From positions 1 through 55,258 of the forward strand of contig MHBF01000193.1 in the NCBI GenBank assembly GCA_001803225.1: a DNA stretch of 55,258 nt, in the 5' to 3' direction. This document shows positions 15,782 to 22,810 of the stretch, piece after piece (the first letter of the stretch is position 1; each line of letters opens with the position of its first letter). The notes beneath the pieces were generated by a model that did no database searches, was not told where the DNA came from, and saw only the letters and a program-made list of their open reading frames with translations. The position numbers were made by a program, and so were the translations under genes. The stretch comes from Lentisphaerae bacterium GWF2_44_16. GTDB taxonomy: Bacteria > Verrucomicrobiota > Lentisphaeria > Victivallales > GWF2-45-14.

Positions 15782-17701
15782 ATGATTCATCAGACATTGA
15801 AGAAATGTTTTGGTTTCGACAAATTCAAAACAGGTCAGGAAGAAGTAATAAGACGCGTCATAAACGGAGATTCGGCAGGAGCTATCTTTCCGACTGGTTC
15901 GGGGAAATCCTTATGCTATCAACTTTCGGCTTTGCATCTTCCTGCGCTCACTCTGGTGGTATCGCCGCTGCTTGCGCTGATGAAAGACCAGCTTGATTTT
16001 TTATCGTCAAAAGGAATTGCCGCCGCCACTATAGATTCATCGCTCAAAAGCGAGACGGTACGGGAAATAATGGACAAAGTCAAAGCCGGCGCTTACAAAA
16101 TTCTGCTGATAGCGGTGGAACGCTTCAAAAATGAACGGTTTCGTAAGTTTCTGAGCGGTGTTCCAATATCATTGATGGTTGTTGACGAAGCCCACTGTAT
16201 TTCTGAATGGGGCCATAACTTCCGCCCTGACTACCTGAAGCTTCCTGTTTATCAGCGTGAATTCAATGTCCGGCAGGTATTATTGCTTACGGCGACGGCA
16301 ACCCCTGAAGTTATAGATGATATGTGCGCCAAATTTAATATGCCGCGCGACGCTGTAACAGTTACCGGTTTTTATCGAGGCAATCTGCGCTTGTGGGTTA
16401 AGCCCGCGGCTGCCGCGGATAAACCGGACCTATTGTATAAGCTGCTGAAAGATTCCCCTGAACAGGCTTCCATTGTTTATGTAACATTGCAGCAGACCGC
16501 TGAAGACGTGGCGCTGTTTCTTCTCGGGAAAAATATAAACGCCGTTGCTTATCATGCGGGTATGGAAGACGAAGAACGCAAGAAGATCCAGAATTCATTT
16601 ATGCGCGGCGAAAAAAACTGCATCGTGGCGACTATAGCCTTCGGTATGGGAATAGATAAACGTGATATACGGAGGGTAATTCATTACAACCTCCCTAAAT
16701 CAATAGAGAATTACAGTCAGGAAATCGGGCGCGCCGGACGTGACGGGTTGAATTCTGACTGTTATGTACTGGCAAACCGTGATGATGTGAACGTCCTGGA
16801 AAACTTTATTTACGGCGATACTCCTGAAACTGACGGCATTCGCAGTGTGCTTGAAGAAATACCCCGGGATGGAGCAAGATGGGAATTGCGGATAACGCGT
16901 TTGTCAACGTTTTCAAATATCCGCATACTTCCGCTTAAAACACTGCTGGTCTATCTGGAAATGAAAGGTATTGTCAAGCCTCTTTATTCCTATTTTGCCC
17001 AATACCGTTACTCTAATATTATCAGCGATGGGGATATTGCCTCGAAGTTCAAAGGCGAACGCCGCCAGTTTATTGACAGTTTGTTTTCCGGAGTTGAAAA
17101 GAGCCGTATATGGACCACTGTGGATATTGATAAGATCAAATATGGATATAACACAAACCGCGACCGCATCACCGCCGCACTGGAATATTTTCACCAGCAT
17201 GGATTCATCAAACTTGAAGCAAAGGATACTGTTGAAATTTACGAAGTAATCATGCCGGAATTTGATATTGACCTGACGACACGCGACCTTGCTTTATTGT
17301 TTAAACAGAAAGAGCAGACAGAAATCAGGCGCATTGAAAAGATGCTGCGTTTTTTCAACGGCAGTTCTTGTCTGAGTTACGCTCTGGCGGATTATTTCGG
17401 CGAAAAGATAAACAGAAAGAAATGCGATCATTGTTCGATATGCCTGGAAGGGCAAGTCTCCATAGAAAAAAGCATTCCCCTTAAACCCTTTACCGAATAC
17501 GATTTTAATGAACTTACAGATCCGCTTACAGCGAAACTCAAGACGCCTCCCGGCCCGGAATTGCTTACCCGGTTCCTCTGCGGTATTACAGTCCCGGTGT
17601 TTTCAAAAATAAAGGCCAAGCAACTGCCCGGCTTCGGAAAGCTTGAAAAATATCGTTATGCGGATGTCCGTTCCTGGCTGGAAGCTTTCTTGACAGTCTG
17701 A
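15782..17701 (+). CDS. recQ: RecQ-family ATP-dependent DNA helicase
   Basis: 639 residues. Helicase motifs are clear: Walker A FPTGSGKSLCYQL, DEAH box VVDEAHCISEWGHNFRPDY, motif III LLTATATPE, motif VI QEIGRAGRDG. A cysteine-rich zinc site (SSCLSYALADYF...CDHCSIC) follows in the RQC region, and a short helical C-terminus replaces a full HRDC domain. It unwinds DNA 3' to 5' in recombination and fork repair. The ATG at 15782 is preferred over the TTG at 15770: a TGGGG stretch lies six bases before it and the protein then starts at the usual place. A TTGTAT...TATTCT promoter with 17-base spacing lies about 30 bases upstream. Confidence 0.93.
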   Translation: MIHQTLKKCFGFDKFKTGQEEVIRRVINGDSAGAIFPTGSGKSLCYQLSALHLPALTLVVSPLLALMKDQLDFLSSKGIAAATIDSSLKSETVREIMDKVKAGAYKILLIAVERFKNERFRKFLSGVPISLMVVDEAHCISEWGHNFRPDYLKLPVYQREFNVRQVLLLTATATPEVIDDMCAKFNMPRDAVTVTGFYRGNLRLWVKPAAAADKPDLLYKLLKDSPEQASIVYVTLQQTAEDVALFLLGKNINAVAYHAGMEDEERKKIQNSFMRGEKNCIVATIAFGMGIDKRDIRRVIHYNLPKSIENYSQEIGRAGRDGLNSDCYVLANRDDVNVLENFIYGDTPETDGIRSVLEEIPRDGARWELRITRLSTFSNIRILPLKTLLVYLEMKGIVKPLYSYFAQYRYSNIISDGDIASKFKGERRQFIDSLFSGVEKSRIWTTVDIDKIKYGYNTNRDRITAALEYFHQHGFIKLEAKDTVEIYEVIMPEFDIDLTTRDLALLFKQKEQTEIRRIEKMLRFFNGSSCLSYALADYFGEKINRKKCDHCSICLEGQVSIEKSIPLKPFTEYDFNELTDPLTAKLKTPPGPELLTRFLCGITVPVFSKIKAKQLPGFGKLEKYRYADVRSWLEAFLTV

Positions 17702-17761
17702 AAATCTCTCCGGCATGAACAGGCTTATTATCAAAAAAACAATATTTTTTCAAAAATTTAG

Positions 17762-17791
17762 TTGACATTGCAATAGTTGACATATAAACTA
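17762..17791 (+). promoter_or_regulatory. marR-aas promoter with MarR-type operator
   Basis: TTGACA (17762-17767) and TAAACT (17785-17790) with a 17-base spacer form a promoter. Overlapping its -10 box is TAGTTGACATATAAACTA (17774-17791), a palindrome with five-base arms typical of MarR sites. A wider inverted pair ATTTAGTT...AACTAAAT also spans the promoter. This suggests that the MarR protein represses its own operon. Confidence 0.65.
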
Positions 17792-17820
17792 AATGGCGTA
17801 ACGGCAAACGGAGTGTTAAT

Positions 17821-18315
17821 ATGGCGAAAAAACAATGTCACAGCGAACTGGTAACTTTTGAAGACCGTGACCACGAAGCGCTGATGGGCGTCTGGTGGAC
17901 GGGGGTTCTTCTGAAAAAAGGGGCCAACCGTTTTTTCAGCGAGTTCCTGTCATCGGAAGTACAATTCAATATCATGATGGTACTCAAACACAGTAAAAAA
18001 TCTCCGACACAGAATGAACTCGGCGAGCGTCTCCTGGTGGATAAATCCAATATTACCGGGCTCCTTGACCGGATGGAGGCCGCCGGGCTCTTGAAGAGGC
18101 TCAAAGTAGCCGGGGACAGGCGCTGCTATCATATAGAACTGACGAGAAAAGGCTTGAAGATTTTGGAGAAAGTCGAAGAACCTTATAGAAATCATGTAAA
18201 AAAACTTATGTCGATATTTACCGAAAAGGAAATTAACAATTTGAACCGTTATATGGCACGCCTTCAGGGAGCCATCACAAAAGAAGAACCAAACGCATTA
18301 GAAGATAAGGAGTAA
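17821..18315 (+). CDS. MarR-family transcriptional regulator
   Basis: 164 residues with the winged-helix core (QNELGERLLVDKSNITGLLDRME, residues 60-82) and the wing (RLKVAGDRRCYHIELTRKG), the MarR hallmarks. These dimers usually repress a neighbouring gene and are released by a small ligand, often a phenolic or fatty acid. It is followed after four bases by the membrane lipid acyltransferase fusion gene, the obvious target. A MarR-like palindrome overlaps its promoter. Confidence 0.9.
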   Translation: MAKKQCHSELVTFEDRDHEALMGVWWTGVLLKKGANRFFSEFLSSEVQFNIMMVLKHSKKSPTQNELGERLLVDKSNITGLLDRMEAAGLLKRLKVAGDRRCYHIELTRKGLKILEKVEEPYRNHVKKLMSIFTEKEINNLNRYMARLQGAITKEEPNALEDKE

Positions 18316-18319
18316 CAAT

Positions 18320-21300
18320 ATGGGCCAGCGGCTTTTCAGGACACAACGTTTTCTGCCTTTGTTCATCACGCAGTTTATGGGCGCGTTCAACGACAACTTT
18401 TTCAAAAATGCTTTGTTGCTGTTAATCACCTACAAGCTTGCCTTGAGTGATAATGATTCAGCGGTAATGGTCAATCTGGCGGCAGGCGTATTTATATTGC
18501 CGTTCTTTCTTTTCTCGGCGACAGCCGGACAATTGGCGGATAAATATGACAGAGCGTTAATCACACGGATACTGAAGGTGGCTGAAATCATACTGATGGG
18601 CCTTGGGACTTTTGCGATTTTCGCGCTTTCGTGGCACGACGCCCCGGCCTTCCTGAAAAGCCCGCTTATACTCCTGAGTATCCTGTTTTTAATGGGAGCT
18701 CAGTCCTCTTTTTTCGGTCCTATCAAATATGCCCTGCTTCCACAGCACCTGAAAGACAACGAACTTATCGCGGGTAACGCCTATATCGAAGCGGCGACAT
18801 ACCTTGCGATACTTTTAGGAAGCATTTTTGGCGGAATTCTGATAATGCGCTCCAACGGTGAATTTATTGTAGGCGCGGGGCTTATGGGAGTTGCGCTTGC
18901 AGGTTATCTGGCAAGCCGCTGGATTCCCGCAGCGAAACCTGACGCTTCCGATTTGAAAGTCAATTATAATTTTATTTACGAAACATGGATAATATTAAAA
19001 AGTATCAGAGCTCAAAAAGTCACATACCGCTGTGTGCTCGGCATTTCATGGTTCTGGGCAGTTGGAGCGCTGATGCTTTCCCAACTGCCGGCAATATGCA
19101 AATCCATTATCGGCGCGGATGAAACCGTAGTAACATTTTATCTGGCGATATTCACAATCGGTATAGGCGCCGGTTCGTTGCTCTGCAACCGTATCCTCAG
19201 GGGTATCGTACAGACGACATTTGTTCCGCTGGGCGCGCTTGGCATGTCGATATTTATTGTGGACCTGTATTTCGCCTGTAAAGGAATACACGTGAGCGAT
19301 ACGACAATGTCCATCAGAGAATTTGTCCGGCATTTTGTCTGCTGGCGATTGGCTTTTGACATGCTGATGATCGCTGGATGCGGCGGGATATTCATAGTGC
19401 CTCTTTACGCGCTGATTCAACACCGCACGAAACAGGCTGAAATGGCCAGAGTCATCGCGGGAAACAATATAGTGAACGCGCTCTTCATGGCGGGTGCCGC
19501 GTTAGCGGTAGTTCTCGGTCTTCGGACGGGACTGAAAATATACGAGATTTTTCTTTTCGTTGCCTTCATCAATACACTCGTAGGCATATATATATGCTTG
19601 TTGCTGCCGGGCGCGCTTATCCGTTCTCTGGTACGGACTGTGCTCGCTATTCTTTTCAGGGTTGAAATCAAAAATCTGGAGAATTACAACAAGGCCGGAG
19701 ACAGGGTATTGATTATAGCGAATCATACATCCCTTCTTGACGGGATGCTTATAGCGTCGTTCATGCCGGAGAAAGTAACTTTCGCAATCAATACCCATAT
19801 AGCGAAAAAGTGGTGGGTGAAAGCCAGTTGCGCGCTGTTTAACGCGTTTCCTATGGACCCGGCAAATCCGCTTGCGACGCGTTCACTGATAGAGGAAATT
19901 AAAAAAGACCGCAAATGCATGATTTTTCCCGAAGGCAGAATCACCGTAACCGGCGCGTTGATGAAAGTCTATGAAGGCTCCGGCATGATAGCCGAAAAAT
20001 CCGGCGCGATGATATTGCCGATCCGTATAAACGGCGCGCAATACTCCAAGTTTTCGTATTTAAAAGGGAAAGTCAAGACACGCTGGTTTCCCAAAATAAC
20101 AATGACCGTATTGGAGCCGAGACGTTTTGAGGTTGACCCAGTTTTCAAAGGCCGTGAAAGACGCCAGAAGATTTCCGCGGGTATTTATGACGTGATGGCG
20201 TCAATGATATATCAGACCTCGGAAATTGACGAACACCTGTTCCGTTCTCTGCTCGGCGCCGCTAATATTTACGGTTACGAACGGCAGCTTCTCGAGGATC
20301 AGACCCGCGCGGTGCTGAGTTACCGTCAGTTGATAAGGAAAAGTTATATTTTCGGCAATGTTCTCCGCAGACGTTGCAGACACGAGAAATATATCGGCCT
20401 GATGATGCCTAATTCATTGCCGAATGTAGTTTCATTTTGGGGTTTGCAGGCATATGACCGTGTGCCTTGCATGATTAATTTTACATCGGGGATTGCGCCG
20501 ATTATAACATCATGCCAGGCGGTAGGCGTAAAGACTGTTTTTACATCGCGCAAGTTTATCGCTGCCGCAAAACTGGAAGCACTGGATGACGCCCTCGAAA
20601 AAGCTGAAATAAAAGTGAAATATCTGGAAGACGTGAAAAACAGTATTTCGATTTTTGAACTGATATCGGGAATGCTCCGCTATGCGATGAAATTGAAACC
20701 GAGAGCAAAAGCCGATGAAGCCGCTGCAGTCATTTTCACATCGGGCTCAGAGGGCGCGCCTAAAGCGGTTCTGCTGAGTCACCGCAATTTGCAGGCGAAC
20801 CGCAATCAGGTGTTGACTGTAGTGCCCCTCAACTCACAGGATCGCATCATGAACTGCCTGCCGATGTTTCACTCTTTCGGCCTGAGCATGGGGACCGTGA
20901 TGCCTCTGCTTTCCGGAATCAGGACGTTCTTTTATCCGTCGCCGCTGCATTACAGATACATTTCAGAACTCTCTTATGATTCAATGGCCACGGTCATTTT
21001 CGGTACGGATACATTTATGGCAGGTTACGGACGCGTCGCGAACCCTTATGACTTTTTCAATATCCGTTTCGCCATGGTCGGCGCTGAAAAACTCAGGGAA
21101 GCCACGATTAAGTTATGGATGGACAAATTCGGCATCAGGATTTTTGAAGGCTATGGAACGACTGAAGCTTCTCCTGTAGTCAGCGTCAATACGCCTATGT
21201 ATCACAGGCCCGGCACTGTCGGCAGGCTCGTGCCATGCCTCGCGCATCGCATTGAGCCGGTCCCCGGCATTGAAAAGGGCGGCGAGCTTTTTATAAAAGG

Positions 21301-21754
21301 CGATAATATCATGATGGGATATATACGCCATGATAAACCGGGCGTACTGCAGCCGCCCGCTGACGGCTGGTACGATACAGGCGATATCGTGGAAATAGAC
21401 AAAGAAGGCTTTATAACTATCAAAGGCCGCGCCAAACGCTTCGCTAAAATCGCCGGAGAAATGGTTTCGCTGACAGCCGTGGAAACAGCCGTCAATACGC
21501 TCTGGCCTAAAAACCTCAGTGGCATTGTCACTCTCGCCGATGCCCGCAAAGGCGAACAGCTTGTCCTGATTACAAATAATATGAACGCCGATTCTGCGTC
21601 AGTGCTCAAGCATTTCAGGGATAACGGTCTGAGCGAATTGTGGGTACCGCGCCGTATTATGACAGTCAAAGATATTCCGCTGCTCGGCACCGGCAAAATA
21701 GATTATGTTACGGCAAAGAAACTGGCGTTGGAAAAATTCCCGGCAAGTGAATGA
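18320..21754 (+). CDS. aas: MFS transporter-acyltransferase-acyl-ACP ligase fusion (LplT-Aas type)
   Basis: 1144 residues in three parts. Residues 1-430 form an MFS membrane domain like the lysophospholipid transporter LplT (QFMGAFNDNFFKNA near the start). Residues 440-640 form a PlsC acyltransferase with NHTSLLDG (HX4D) and FPEGRIT. From about 650 there is an AMP-forming acyl ligase with IFTSGSEGAPKAVLLSH, GYGTTEASP and YDTGDIVEIDKEGFITIKGR. In families of this design the protein flips lysophospholipids inward and re-acylates them. The start has an AAGGAG site and lies four bases after marR, so regulation by that protein is likely. The ligase adenylation core looks intact. Confidence 0.9.
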   Translation: MGQRLFRTQRFLPLFITQFMGAFNDNFFKNALLLLITYKLALSDNDSAVMVNLAAGVFILPFFLFSATAGQLADKYDRALITRILKVAEIILMGLGTFAIFALSWHDAPAFLKSPLILLSILFLMGAQSSFFGPIKYALLPQHLKDNELIAGNAYIEAATYLAILLGSIFGGILIMRSNGEFIVGAGLMGVALAGYLASRWIPAAKPDASDLKVNYNFIYETWIILKSIRAQKVTYRCVLGISWFWAVGALMLSQLPAICKSIIGADETVVTFYLAIFTIGIGAGSLLCNRILRGIVQTTFVPLGALGMSIFIVDLYFACKGIHVSDTTMSIREFVRHFVCWRLAFDMLMIAGCGGIFIVPLYALIQHRTKQAEMARVIAGNNIVNALFMAGAALAVVLGLRTGLKIYEIFLFVAFINTLVGIYICLLLPGALIRSLVRTVLAILFRVEIKNLENYNKAGDRVLIIANHTSLLDGMLIASFMPEKVTFAINTHIAKKWWVKASCALFNAFPMDPANPLATRSLIEEIKKDRKCMIFPEGRITVTGALMKVYEGSGMIAEKSGAMILPIRINGAQYSKFSYLKGKVKTRWFPKITMTVLEPRRFEVDPVFKGRERRQKISAGIYDVMASMIYQTSEIDEHLFRSLLGAANIYGYERQLLEDQTRAVLSYRQLIRKSYIFGNVLRRRCRHEKYIGLMMPNSLPNVVSFWGLQAYDRVPCMINFTSGIAPIITSCQAVGVKTVFTSRKFIAAAKLEALDDALEKAEIKVKYLEDVKNSISIFELISGMLRYAMKLKPRAKADEAAAVIFTSGSEGAPKAVLLSHRNLQANRNQVLTVVPLNSQDRIMNCLPMFHSFGLSMGTVMPLLSGIRTFFYPSPLHYRYISELSYDSMATVIFGTDTFMAGYGRVANPYDFFNIRFAMVGAEKLREATIKLWMDKFGIRIFEGYGTTEASPVVSVNTPMYHRPGTVGRLVPCLAHRIEPVPGIEKGGELFIKGDNIMMGYIRHDKPGVLQPPADGWYDTGDIVEIDKEGFITIKGRAKRFAKIAGEMVSLTAVETAVNTLWPKNLSGIVTLADARKGEQLVLITNNMNADSASVLKHFRDNGLSELWVPRRIMTVKDIPLLGTGKIDYVTAKKLALEKFPASE

Positions 21755-21845
21755 CAAGTCTTTTGGGAAGAAAATTCCTGGAATGTGGATTTAAAACTCT
21801 TCTTTCATTTCAATGCGTATCAAAGCAAATACATGGAAAATCTAG

Positions 21846-22151
21846 GATTCTTATAAAAAGGAAATCAAACAGACGTTACAACTCGCTGACTTTATCGGCA
21901 ACAATGAAAATGCTGTACGCCGGCAAATATGGACGGCCCTACGGGTTTATGTTCTGCTTCGTTTCATCGCCTGGCAGAGCAAATGGGAACATACTTTCGT
22001 GCGGCTTTTCACCATCTTGCGTGGTGTTATCTGGAGTGCGCTGGACATGTTCAGCGTCCTTGCGTGCTGTGGGACAGCAGGTGGTCCGTCGCGAATGCGC
22101 GCCGCCCCGGAGCAATGTTATTTGCCGGGATTTGCAGCAACTAAGACTTAA
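21846..22151 (+). pseudogene. IS4-family transposase, 3' remnant
   Basis: The frame beginning after a TAG at 21843 reads KEIKQTLQLADFIGNNENAV, then RRQIWTALRVYVLLRFIAW and RLFTILRGVIWSALD, and stops at the TAA at 22149. This is the C-terminal part of an IS4-type transposase, with the K-x7-G spacing and the 'SENAVRxQIW' helix well known in that family. The DDE catalytic aspartates and the whole N-terminus are absent. The remnant starts about 90 bases after the aas stop, so an insertion followed by decay seems likely. Confidence 0.75.
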
Positions 22152-22207
22152 CTCAAGATAAGGAAAAATCGGAAATGCAACCGAGTTACACACAGTTTGC
22201 GCTCCGA

Positions 22208-22241
22208 CTCCGATGAGTTGGGGGACCCATTCTCATCGGAG
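22208..22241. other. Perfect 10-bp stem hairpin
   Basis: CTCCGATGAG (22208-22217) and CTCATCGGAG (22232-22241) pair perfectly around a 14-base loop that can itself pair TGGG with CCCA. It lies 56 bases after the transposase stop. There is no T-run on either side, so it is not an ordinary terminator. It may be part of the insertion sequence end. Confidence 0.6.
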
Positions 22242-22282
22242 GGCGCCCTATGCATAACTCTTGCGATACGGCAATACTGTGC

Positions 22283-22368
22283 TTTGTCAGGTTTATTGCA
22301 CCCCACCCTTTTTGTCAGAGTAAATGCTCTTAGAGACTTGGAGGGGGGTGCGTTTACTTTTTCAATTG
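22283..22368. repeat. Repeat array related to the right end of the window
   Basis: Two imperfect direct copies of a 19-bp motif, TTTGTCAGGTTTATTGCAC (22283-22301) and TTTGTCAGAGTAAATGCTC (22311-22329), are followed by an inverted GTGCGTTTACTTTTTCAATT copy (22348-22367, with one more base shared). The last is identical over 21 bases, inverted, to 55171-55191. Repeated short motifs of this sort are typical of transposase-binding ends such as those of IS21-type elements. Confidence 0.65.
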
Positions 22369-22441
22369 TCAAAAATAAGAATAATAAGAATAATTATCAA
22401 TTTCTTTTCTTTTTCTATTGCCCATACGCTATCTTTCGTTG

Positions 22442-22598
22442 TATAATATATTTGTGGCACAAATATTAAGAGAAATGGGCGTATCCTATGGGCTTTTTTC
22501 CAGGTACTGCCACATACCTTTACAAAATGCACATAGAAGATACGCCCTTTAAGGCTTTATCTTCAGGGATAGTTTTGTAAACTCTTGAATGTGGCAGT
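22442..22598 (+). ncRNA. Candidate structured RNA, unrecognised
   Basis: A TATAAT box (22442-22447) with a poor -35 (TTGCCC, 18-base spacing) precedes a stretch with several inverted repeats: GGGCGTATC/GATACGCCC (22477-22485 with 22539-22547), AGGTA/TACCT within it, and ACTGCCACAT/ATGTGGCAGT (22506-22515 with 22589-22598). The third crosses the first, and an upstream GTGGCA (22454-22459) can compete for TGCCAC. This gives either a pseudoknot or two alternative folds. No known RNA class is recognised, no clear terminator follows, and an insertion-sequence origin is possible. Confidence 0.3.
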
Positions 22599-22810
22599 TG
22601 CGGAAAAATCTATACCTTTTAAATCACCCTCATTTCTATTCAAACAAATAAAATATTTTTGCGCCCCTCCCGAACTGATTATTTTTTTGATGAAAGAATA
22701 GAAAATTCCGTTTAAAATAACCTGCCTTGATTTGAATTCAACTCTCAACTCAATAAATAATCCACTTTTGAAAAAACAGATATTTGACCATAATAACAGT
22801 CTTTTATTTT

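Larger units (their letters stand above)
21755..22810. other. Gene-poor island with mobile-element debris
   Basis: This 1,056-base gap between the end of aas and the end of the GH71-like gene holds, in order, a transposase remnant, a strong hairpin, a repeat array shared with the right end of the window, and a possible structured RNA (separate entries). Open frames predicted here (for example 21751-22161 and 22563-22865) have no family-like sequence and I do not accept them. I see nothing definable in 22599-22810, which is AT-rich. Confidence 0.7.

Noticed and set aside
21751-22161. 136-codon open frame
   Set aside because: Same strand as the IS4 transposase remnant but in another frame; the remnant frame has clear similarity and this one does not.
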